From NCBI GenBank assembly GCA_964608615.1, contig CAZSQG010000034.1:1-37461 (forward strand): DNA of 37,461 nucleotides, given 5' to 3'. A program made the position numbers and the translations under genes. Source of the DNA: CALEUX01 sp964608615 (GTDB lineage: Bacteria; Bacteroidota; Bacteroidia; Bacteroidales; Marinilabiliaceae). Shown here piece after piece: positions 7,493-15,087 of the stretch (position 1 is its first letter; every line of letters begins with the position of its first letter). The notes below the pieces were generated by a model. The model made no database searches, was not told where the DNA came from, and was given only the letters and a program-made list of their open reading frames with translations.

Positions 7493-9853
7493 ATGAACAG
7501 TAAGATAATATTTCTGGTTTTCATTTTTTGTCCTTTGGTTATGATGGCGCAACAACCATCTGCAATGGAGACTTTTCACTTGTCGTCGGTACGATTACTC
7601 GACAGTCCCTTTAAGCAGGCTGAACTGACAGACCTTAAATATATAATGGAAATGGATATGGACAGGTTGTTAGCTCCATATCTGCGTGAAGCCGGGTTGA
7701 CACCCAAAGGTGAAAATTACCCCAACTGGGAAAATACAGGGCTCGATGGGCATATTGGTGGTCATTATGTAACTGCATTATCGTTGATGTATGCGTCAAC
7801 TGGAAATGAAGAGGTTCTGAAGCGCTTAAATTATATGCTCGATGAGTTAAAGAGATGTCAGGATAAACATGGGAACGGCTATTTGGGTGGTGTTCCGGGT
7901 AGTGCAGCTATTTGGTCGGAAGTGGCTAAAGGAGAAATTGACGCAGGTAGTTTCAATCTTAATAAGAAATGGGTACCTCTTTACAATATTCATAAAATGT
8001 ATGCCGGTTTGCGCGATGCCTGTCTTTATGCAGGTAATATGCAGGCTAAAGAGATGCTTATTCGTTTTTCTGATTGGATGATTAATGTAACTACCAATCT
8101 TGATGATAAACAAATGCAGGTTATGCTTCAATCGGAGCACGGGGGGTTAAATGAAGTATTTGCCGATGTGTATGGTATTACCGGAGATGAAAAATATATT
8201 AATCTTGCCCGAAGGTTTTCGCACCAGGCAATTTTGGTTCCGTTAAGCAAAGAAGTAGATAAACTTAATAATTTACATGCCAATACACAAATACCCAAGG
8301 TTATTGGTTTTAAACGAATAGCCGAGTTAACTGGAGACAGTGTATACAAAACTGCGGCTGGCTTTTTTTGGGAGAATGTTACACAAGAGCGTACTGTAGC
8401 CATTGGAGGAAACAGTGTACGTGAACATTTCCATCCTGCCGATGATTTTTCGTCAATGATTACCAGTGAGCAAGGCCCTGAAACCTGCAACACTTATAAT
8501 ATGCTTAAGCTTACTAAGATGCTCTATCAGGATCAGGGGCAGGAGAAGTATATTGACTACTACGAAAGGGCGTTGTATAATCATATTCTTTCTTCTCAAC
8601 ATCCCGATAAAGGTGGTTTTGTGTATTTTACCCCAATGAGGCCGGGCCATTACAGGGTGTATTCACAGCCGCAAACCAGTTTCTGGTGCTGTGTAGGGTC
8701 TGGTTTGGAAAACCATGCTAAATATGGAGAACTAATTTATGCTCATAAAAATAACGATTTGTATGTTAATCTATTTATTCCATCGCAACTCACATGGAAA
8801 GAGAAGGGTATTGTTATTTCGCAACAAACTAGTTTTCCCGATGATGAAAAAATATTATTAAAAGTTGAAGAGGCCAAAAGAGTTAAACTTACATTGAATA
8901 TTCGTTACCCATTATGGGTTGCTCCAGGAGCTTTAAATATTTCTGTTAATGGAAAAGCTGTTAAGGTTGGTTCAACTCCGGGATCATATACCTCAATAAA
9001 GCGAATCTGGAAAAAGGGCGATGTGATAGAGGTTACGGTACCTATGAAAACTACTACAAGACAAATGCCTGATGGGTCTGATTATGTGGTGGTACTTCAT
9101 GGACCAATAGTGCTTGCTGCTAAAACTGATACATCTGACTTAGCTGGTCTTTGGGCCGATGACAGCCGTATGAGCCATGTAGCACGAGGTAATCAGGTTC
9201 CGTTACAAGATATGCCACTTTTTGTAAGTAATAGCGCTGATATTTCTTCTAAAATTAAAGCTGTTCCAGATAAACCATTGACCTTTACTGCCAGCGAGTT
9301 GATTTATCCCGGGAAAAATAAAAATCTTGAACTGATACCTTTTTTTAGAGTGCATGACTCCCGCTATATCATCTATTGGCAATTGGTAACACCAGATAAA
9401 CTAATAGCTATGCAAAAAAAATTAGCTGAAGCCGAAGTTGAAAAACAAAAGTTGGAGGCTAATACCATAGATGTAGTCTTTGCCGGTGAACAACAGCCCG
9501 AATCAGATCATTTTATTGAAAGTGAAAATTCTTATACAGGGGTTACCAACAATCGCCACTGGCGTGCTGCTAAAGGATGGTTCAGTTACAAATTTACCGA
9601 TACAGATAATCTGGCCGGGAAAATACATGTTACATACTCACCAGCTGATAAAAACAGAGAATTTATTGTTTTAATAAATAATGAACCTGTATCTGAAATT
9701 GTGTTATTTGATGGCCCCGACTTTTGCTTAAAGGAATACTCTATTCCTGATTCACTGCTGGATAAACCAGGAGGTTTATTTATTGTGAAATTTGTTGCTA
9801 ACGAAGGTTCTGTTACCGGTAATATTAGTGAAGTGAGATTACTGAAAGAATAA
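7493..9853 (+). CDS. GH127/GH146 beta-L-arabinofuranosidase (DUF1680), secreted
   Basis: With the ATG at 7493 the product has 786 residues and a signal peptide ending near MMAQ (residue 20). The helical barrel carries the family's zinc-thiolate site: Glu330 and Cys332 in GPETCNTYN and the pair Cys399-Cys400 in FWCCVGSG, matching Glu338, Cys340, Cys417 and Cys418 of HypBA1, so Cys399 is the expected nucleophile. Two C-terminal beta domains follow: a DUF4986-like region around residues 560-640, and a final sandwich from about residue 665 beginning with AGEQQPESDH. This layout is closer to the larger GH146-type enzymes than to short GH127 ones. It would release beta-L-arabinofuranose from pectic arabinan or hydroxyproline-rich glycoproteins. 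Last gene of the operon. Confidence 0.94.
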   Translation: MNSKIIFLVFIFCPLVMMAQQPSAMETFHLSSVRLLDSPFKQAELTDLKYIMEMDMDRLLAPYLREAGLTPKGENYPNWENTGLDGHIGGHYVTALSLMYASTGNEEVLKRLNYMLDELKRCQDKHGNGYLGGVPGSAAIWSEVAKGEIDAGSFNLNKKWVPLYNIHKMYAGLRDACLYAGNMQAKEMLIRFSDWMINVTTNLDDKQMQVMLQSEHGGLNEVFADVYGITGDEKYINLARRFSHQAILVPLSKEVDKLNNLHANTQIPKVIGFKRIAELTGDSVYKTAAGFFWENVTQERTVAIGGNSVREHFHPADDFSSMITSEQGPETCNTYNMLKLTKMLYQDQGQEKYIDYYERALYNHILSSQHPDKGGFVYFTPMRPGHYRVYSQPQTSFWCCVGSGLENHAKYGELIYAHKNNDLYVNLFIPSQLTWKEKGIVISQQTSFPDDEKILLKVEEAKRVKLTLNIRYPLWVAPGALNISVNGKAVKVGSTPGSYTSIKRIWKKGDVIEVTVPMKTTTRQMPDGSDYVVVLHGPIVLAAKTDTSDLAGLWADDSRMSHVARGNQVPLQDMPLFVSNSADISSKIKAVPDKPLTFTASELIYPGKNKNLELIPFFRVHDSRYIIYWQLVTPDKLIAMQKKLAEAEVEKQKLEANTIDVVFAGEQQPESDHFIESENSYTGVTNNRHWRAAKGWFSYKFTDTDNLAGKIHVTYSPADKNREFIVLINNEPVSEIVLFDGPDFCLKEYSIPDSLLDKPGGLFIVKFVANEGSVTGNISEVRLLKE

Positions 9854-10062
9854 ATGATTATTTGAACCGGAAGATCATGGTTATGCTTACACCTTTCAAT
9901 GGCAGGAAATGCTTTGTGGCGATTTGATGCTTATGTCAATTTGTACTCATTGCTACCTCTTTGCTGGTGCTTTTGCTCAAAGCCTAACCTAGGCTGACCC
10001 TGAGGGTACGCGTTATGACAGTAAGTCGGAACCTTGTTTTTCGTGGGAAATCATTGAATAAT
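9854..10062 (+). other. Gap with a possible decayed coding fragment
   Basis: Between the GH127 stop and the terminator one plus-strand frame reads GYAYTFQWQEMLCGDL and, after a stop, RYDSKSEPCFSWEIIE before a double stop. The composition is somewhat protein-like, but I cannot place it in a family. It may be the worn end of a former fifth operon gene or merely chance. Confidence 0.2.
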
Positions 10063-10112
10063 AAAAAAGGCATATAAGTCGGGTTTTAATACCTTTCTTA
10101 TATGCCTTTTTT
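10063..10112. terminator. Strong bidirectional terminator between GH127 and yidC
   Basis: AAAAAAGGCATATAAG (10063-10078) pairs without mismatch with CTTATATGCCTTTTTT (10097-10112) around an 18-base loop. Flanking A and T runs make it work in both directions, ending the arabinosidase operon from the left and the pyrG-yidC transcript from the right. Confidence 0.85.
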
Positions 10113-10198
10113 GTATCAAAATATGCAAAAAAATAACTAAATCTGTCTCAATTAGTTCGGGATAATGATTTTTATCCCTGCATTATATTTACAGCTTA

Positions 10199-12055
10199 TT
10201 ATTTTCTTGGTTTTTTAAGCTGATTCTGTTTTTTTGCCATTTCTTCAAGACGCATGGCAAAATTTGATTTTTTCACAGGCTTTTTTTGATGGGCATGAAT
10301 TTTTGCCAGTAATGACTTTTCATCAACAAATTGTCTTATTAACAGGGTTTGGCCAACGGTAATAAGTGTTGAGATAAAGTAATAGTAGCTCAATCCGGAG
10401 GCGTAATTGTTAAAGAAAAACAGGAACATAACCGGCATCATGTACATCATGGTTTTCATGCCAGGCATTTGGTTTGTTGATTGGGTCATCTCCGCGTTCA
10501 TTTTTGTATAAATAACATTGGTTATGGCCATCAACAAGGTGAAGAGGCTAACGTGTGCTCCATAATAAGGTATTTTAAACGGTAATTCCCAAATTGAGTC
10601 GTATGCCGAGAGGTCAGTTGCCCATAAAAAGCTTTGCTGACGTAATTCAATGGAGGCAGGAAAGAACCTGAACATAGCAATAAGAATAGGCATTTGTAAA
10701 AGCATGGGTAAACAGCCTCCCATGGGGTTCACACCAGCTTTTTTATACAAGGCCATTGTAGCTTGTTGACGTTCCAGAGCTTTATCTTTTGGTATACGTT
10801 CATTAATCTCTTCTATCTGAGGTTTGAGAACCTTCATTTTTGCTGAAGAGACGTATGATTTATAGGTAAGAGGGAAAAGAAACAGCTTTATAAGGATGGT
10901 TAACAAAAGGATAATAATACCGTAGCTGGAGATGTATTTCTCAAGATAGTTAAATACAGGAATCACCGCATATCGGTTAATCCAACCAAGAATTCCCCAA
11001 CCCAAAGGTATTAGTTTGTTTAATTCCAGATCTTTACCATAAGCGTTTAGAGAATAGAAACTGTTTGGTCCGAAATAAAAGGAGAAATCAATTTTTTGGT
11101 TTGTGTTAAGATCAACCGGAACAACCGTTTCGGAATGGTTATATCGCAGGAATGGATTTTCTTCATCTTTTTCAATTTCAGTTGAAACTCTTCCTGAGGC
11201 AAAGGCATCGTTTGCAATAAAAACTGATGAGAAAAACTGGGCTTTAAAAGCAACCCACTTTATTTTGGTGCGAAATTCTTCGCTGTCATCTTTACCGGTA
11301 CTCAGCCAGTCTACTTCATCTTTGAAAAATTTGTAATAGAGTCCTGAATATTGTTGTTCAAAAGTACGACCTTTTTCAAATGCTGGCATTTTCACTTCCC
11401 AAAAGAAATCAAAAGAACCTCTTGGAGTAGAGATAAGGTTATTTAATTTCTGAGTTTCAATTATAAACCTGGCCATGTGTTCTTTCTCGGGCAGTTCATA
11501 AATAAAAGAAAGACTTTCGCCAAATTCGGAGTTTATTTGAAAAACAATGCTGGTATCGGTTTGGCTTTTAAGGTTGAAATATAGATCATTGGTGTTGAAA
11601 ACCCTTGTATTATGAGTAAACGGGAATCCAAACCTGTTGTCATCACCATCAAATAGTATTAATGGTTTGCCGTCGTGGGTTTTATGTTCTTTTAATTGAA
11701 CCGAATATATGCGGGCTCCCTTATTGGATAAAATGATTTTTATTAATTCATTTTCAAGTACATAAAACGACTGCTCGCCTTCAACAAATGGAGCAATAAG
11801 ACCAAATTTCTCGTTTTGTAGTTCAGAGAATTCAGTTTTTGTGGTCGAATCGGCTGCAGCAATGGCACTGGCAATAGAGTCAGTGGTAAGTTGAAGCACC
11901 TGTTGTTCCTGTTTTTTTCTCTCTGCTTCCTGTTGTTGCAGCTCTCGTTGCTGACGCATGGTTTCCAACTGTTCCTCAGAAGGTTTGTTCAAGAAGTAAA
12001 ACCCAATGAGTATTAGAGAGATAAGTATTATTCCTGAAATTGAATTTTTATCCAT
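10199..12055 (-). CDS. yidC: Membrane protein insertase YidC
   Basis: The 618-residue protein has the layout of a Gram-negative YidC: an N-terminal membrane anchor (SGIILISLILIGFYFL), a glutamine-rich charged linker, a large periplasmic beta domain to about residue 340, then the conserved insertase core with five hydrophobic segments. Core motifs include YGIIILLLTILIKLFLFPLT, the cytoplasmic helical hairpin with KALERQQATMALYKKAGVNPMG, and LPMLLQMPILIAMF. A lysine-rich tail follows, as expected for ribosome contact. YidC inserts and folds inner-membrane proteins alone or with SecYEG. It begins 48 bases after the pyrG stop on the same strand, an arrangement that suggests co-transcription. Confidence 0.97.
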   Translation of the reverse strand: MDKNSISGIILISLILIGFYFLNKPSEEQLETMRQQRELQQQEAERKKQEQQVLQLTTDSIASAIAAADSTTKTEFSELQNEKFGLIAPFVEGEQSFYVLENELIKIILSNKGARIYSVQLKEHKTHDGKPLILFDGDDNRFGFPFTHNTRVFNTNDLYFNLKSQTDTSIVFQINSEFGESLSFIYELPEKEHMARFIIETQKLNNLISTPRGSFDFFWEVKMPAFEKGRTFEQQYSGLYYKFFKDEVDWLSTGKDDSEEFRTKIKWVAFKAQFFSSVFIANDAFASGRVSTEIEKDEENPFLRYNHSETVVPVDLNTNQKIDFSFYFGPNSFYSLNAYGKDLELNKLIPLGWGILGWINRYAVIPVFNYLEKYISSYGIIILLLTILIKLFLFPLTYKSYVSSAKMKVLKPQIEEINERIPKDKALERQQATMALYKKAGVNPMGGCLPMLLQMPILIAMFRFFPASIELRQQSFLWATDLSAYDSIWELPFKIPYYGAHVSLFTLLMAITNVIYTKMNAEMTQSTNQMPGMKTMMYMMPVMFLFFFNNYASGLSYYYFISTLITVGQTLLIRQFVDEKSLLAKIHAHQKKPVKKSNFAMRLEEMAKKQNQLKKPRK

Positions 12056-12103
12056 TTTATATTATTACTTTAATGTTTCCTAATATGTTTAATACGTGTT
12101 TGA

Positions 12104-13714
12104 TTATTTCTCACTCTGACCGATTGCAGCTTTTACAAATGCCATAAAAAGTGGGTGAGGGTTAATTACTGTACTACTGTATTCGGGGTGAAACTGAACA
12201 CCTACAAACCATGTAAGCTTTGGTATTTCTATTATCTCGACCAGATTGGTGTCGGGATTGAATCCGGTGGCTTTCATGCCATTTGCTTCAAAGAGATTCA
12301 AATACTCGTTGTTAAATTCATAACGATGTCTGTGTCGTTCTTTAACCAAATCAGTTTGATAGGCTTTATAAACAAATGAATCCTTTTTAATACGGCAATC
12401 ATAAGCTCCAAGGCGCATGGTACCACCTTTATCGGTAATATTTTTCTGATCCTCCATAAGGTCAATCACCGGATTGGGAGTGGTGTGATCCATCTCAATA
12501 GAATTGGCTTTATCCAGCTTAAGCACATTTCGGGCAAATTCAATTACAGCACATTGCATACCCAGACAAACTCCAAAAAACGGAACGTTATTTTCGCGGG
12601 CAAATTTAACGGATAAAAGTTTTCCTTCAACTCCTCTATGGCCAAATCCCGGAGCAACGAGAATTCCCTGGAGTCCCAGAAGTTTCTCATTAACATTTTC
12701 TTCTGTAATAGCCTCACTCTGAATAAGTCGGATATCCAGCTTGTGGTCATTATAGGTGGCTGCGTGAATCAGTGATTCAATAATGGATTTGTACGAATCG
12801 GTTAACTCCACATATTTACCAACCAAACCAATAGTTACTGTTTTCTTAGCATTTTTAAGTTTCAATAAAAAAGCTTTCCATTCTTTTAATTCCGGTTTTT
12901 GATTAGGGGCAAGATGAAGTTTTTCAATTACAATTTCATCAAGACCTTCTTCCTGCATTTTTACAGGCACCTCGTATATACTTTTAACGTCGATGGATTG
13001 AATAACTGCTTTACTGTCGACATTACAGAACAGGGCCACTTTTTTACGTATTTCGGAATTCAGGTTTCTTTCGGTACGCAATACAAGAATGTCGGGTTGA
13101 ACTCCAATTTCAAGTAGAGCTTTTACCGAATGCTGGGTGGGTTTTGTTTTAAGTTCACCGCTGGCAGCAAGGTAAGGGACTAATGTAAGGTGTATAACAA
13201 TAGCTTTAAAACCAAGTTCCCATTTTAACTGACGAACAGCCTCAATATAGGGGAGAGATTCAATATCACCAACGGTACCACCAATTTCAGTAATCACAAC
13301 ATCAAAACGATGTTTGCTTCCCAATAATTTAATGTTTCTTTTTATTTCGTCAGTAACATGAGGAATTATCTGAACTGTTTTTCCCAGATAATCGCCCCTC
13401 CGTTCTTTGTTTATAACATTCTGATAAATACGACCGGTTGTAACATTATTGGCTTGAGACGTTGGTACGTTTAAAAAGCGTTCGTAATGTCCAAGATCCA
13501 GGTCGGTTTCGGCACCATCTTCAGTTACATAGCATTCGCCATGTTCATAAGGATTTAGTGTTCCTGGATCTACATTTAGGTATGGATCAAGTTTCTGAAT
13601 AGTAACGCTGTAACCTCTTGACTGAAGAAGTTTAGCCAGCGAGGCTGAAATAATTCCTTTTCCCAGTGAAGAGGTAACTCCTCCTGTAACAAAAACATAA
13701 CGTGTATCGGGCAT
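12104..13714 (-). CDS. pyrG: CTP synthase
   Basis: The enzyme makes CTP from UTP, ATP and glutamine, the last step of cytidine nucleotide synthesis. The N-terminal synthetase domain starts with MPDTRYVFVTGGVTSSLGKG (P-loop) and contains DPYLNVDPGTLNPYEHGE. The C-terminal glutaminase domain has the nucleophile motif PFFGVCLGMQ and the late histidine in VQFHPEYSS. I place the start at 13714 because the family begins M..T.YIFVTGG; in-frame starts at 13732 (ATG) and 13762 (TTG) would only add a non-conserved extension. With this start the protein has 536 residues, normal for the family. yidC follows 48 bases downstream. Confidence 0.97.
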   Translation of the reverse strand: MPDTRYVFVTGGVTSSLGKGIISASLAKLLQSRGYSVTIQKLDPYLNVDPGTLNPYEHGECYVTEDGAETDLDLGHYERFLNVPTSQANNVTTGRIYQNVINKERRGDYLGKTVQIIPHVTDEIKRNIKLLGSKHRFDVVITEIGGTVGDIESLPYIEAVRQLKWELGFKAIVIHLTLVPYLAASGELKTKPTQHSVKALLEIGVQPDILVLRTERNLNSEIRKKVALFCNVDSKAVIQSIDVKSIYEVPVKMQEEGLDEIVIEKLHLAPNQKPELKEWKAFLLKLKNAKKTVTIGLVGKYVELTDSYKSIIESLIHAATYNDHKLDIRLIQSEAITEENVNEKLLGLQGILVAPGFGHRGVEGKLLSVKFARENNVPFFGVCLGMQCAVIEFARNVLKLDKANSIEMDHTTPNPVIDLMEDQKNITDKGGTMRLGAYDCRIKKDSFVYKAYQTDLVKERHRHRYEFNNEYLNLFEANGMKATGFNPDTNLVEIIEIPKLTWFVGVQFHPEYSSTVINPHPLFMAFVKAAIGQSEK

Positions 13715-13812
13715 GGCATTCTGATTCTTCATCTCTTGTGATTTAGGAATGTCTGAACTCAATTGTTTGTTTTTGAGTTCGTTCCATAGTGTTCTTGAAA
13801 AAAACTAAGCTA

Positions 13813-13820
13813 CAAAGGTA
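13813..13820 (-). promoter_or_regulatory. Probable -7 box of the pyrG-yidC promoter
   Basis: On the minus strand the sequence TACCTTTG matches TAnnTTTG exactly. It would start transcription near 13806, about 90 bases ahead of the pyrG start. No good TTTG sits at the usual upstream distance, so confidence is limited. Confidence 0.4.
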
Positions 13821-13908
13821 GGAAAAACTAAGCAAAAAATGGAAACTACATTTATTGGTAAAATCATCTATTGATTTATTTGGTCAAATATTGGAATAAA
13901 AAGTACTC

Positions 13909-14400
13909 TCAAAGCTCCACATCACGCTTGATATAAGACGAATAATCTTTTTGTAACGGAGTATATTCCTGATGAAACAATTTGGATGAAATAATAAAAT
14001 CGGCCGAGGAGCGGTTTATGGCTGTTGGAATATTATAAACAGTTGAAATTCGCCACAGGGCTTTAACATCCACATCATGAGGTTGAGGTTGCATCGGATC
14101 CCAGAAGAAAATCAGCAGGTCTATTTTGCCATCACTTATGAGCGCTCCAAGTTGCTGGTCTCCACCCAGAGGTCCTGATTTGAGACAAATGATATCAGGA
14201 GGTATCACATCGTTTTCATGAGCCTTTGTATTTAAAGCTTCTTTTACTAATTTACCTGTGGTTCCGGTGCAAATCAAACTATGAAGAGCTAACTCATTCC
14301 AGTTCCATGAAACCCATTCGATCAGATCTTTTTTTCTGTTATCGTGAGCCACCAGTGCTATTGTCTTTTTCTTTTTCAAAATCTTGGTATTTGTGCTCAT
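13909..14400 (-). CDS. mgsA: Methylglyoxal synthase
   Basis: The enzyme converts dihydroxyacetone phosphate to methylglyoxal and phosphate, a bypass of lower glycolysis under phosphate limitation or sugar overload. With the ATG at 14400 the protein has 163 residues. Recognisable sites are IALVAHD with His19, the GTTG phosphate-binding stretch at residues 46-49, SGPLGGDQQ with Asp81 (equivalent to catalytic Asp71 of E. coli), FFWDP with Asp101, PHDVDVKAL with His108 and Asp111, and SADFII. A longer in-frame reading from 14457 adds a lysine-rich stretch not found in the family. The gene stands alone, with a long gap upstream. Confidence 0.95.
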   Translation of the reverse strand: MSTNTKILKKKKTIALVAHDNRKKDLIEWVSWNWNELALHSLICTGTTGKLVKEALNTKAHENDVIPPDIICLKSGPLGGDQQLGALISDGKIDLLIFFWDPMQPQPHDVDVKALWRISTVYNIPTAINRSSADFIISSKLFHQEYTPLQKDYSSYIKRDVEL

Positions 14401-14855
14401 TTTGTATTTTGGTTTTTTTATAAACTGCCTTAAAGTAAAATATTTAATCGACTTCAATAAAATTTGGAGTCACTTAAGTATATAAACTTAAAATAAATAA
14501 ACTTTTTGGATTTGCCTACCATCACAAACAGCCCCTTTTGTGTAAAGGTTTCATAAGGGAAAACTGAAGGGAGGCAACAATGTTTTTATTCATTCTTGTT
14601 TAGTATAAAAATTCGATAGGGATAAAATATAAAGCTAATTAAAATATAGTTTGTGTTGTAATAAATACAATGTTTATGCCTTAAGTTTAGGTTAATTAGC
14701 ATTAGCTAAAGTGTAAAATATACTATTAAAACATTACAGAGCAGCCACAGAGTGGCGAAAGATCGTTGATGAGTGTGCTTTGGTAAATTGCTTAAATAGC
14801 TGATTGTCATTTCGAATTAAGTGCGAAATCTCAAAGTCAAATTGTTACCCGGTCA
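14401..14855. other. Intergenic stretch with small palindromic elements
   Basis: No gene is visible. Two short hairpins stand out: GCCAC-aga-GTGGC at 14744-14756, followed by GAAAGATCGTTGATGAG; and ATTTCG...CGAAAT around 14809-14829. Both resemble dispersed intergenic palindromes common in Bacteroidota genomes, but neither recurs in this window. The left end should carry the mgsA promoter, for which no exact match was found. Confidence 0.35.
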
Positions 14856-14969
14856 CTAGTGTCATGTCAAATATTGATTACCCCTAACGTAACCCTTGAC
14901 CCCAAGAGGGAAGCGGAAGCCCAAAACACACAGCTAAAAAACGTTATTTTATTGTTGACATAACACTAG
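14856..14969. mobile_element. MITE-like 114-bp element with 15-bp inverted terminal repeats
   Basis: The left end CTAGTGTCATGTCAA (14856-14870) and the right end TTGACATAACACTAG (14955-14969) are inverted repeats matching at 14 of 15 positions. The 84 bases between them contain no open reading frame. Length, terminal repeats and intergenic placement fit a miniature inverted-repeat element that would need a transposase supplied elsewhere. No target-site duplication is evident, and only this one copy is in the window. Confidence 0.4.
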
Positions 14970-15014
14970 AATTATTTTATGATTTTTTTATTCGTTTTAG
15001 ATTTTTCAATACAA

Positions 15015-15047
15015 AAGGGAACAACCGTCTTTTATGGCTGTTCCCTT
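15015..15047 (-). terminator. Terminator of the DUF349-repeat gene
   Basis: AAGGGAACA (15015-15023) pairs with TGTTCCCTT (15039-15047), extended inward by CC/GG after one mismatch. On the minus strand it is followed by TTGTATTG, and it lies 41 bases beyond the stop of the minus-strand gene. Confidence 0.75.
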
Positions 15048-15087
15048 CTAAAAATATCAAAAAACACTGAATCTTCTGAATGTGGAA

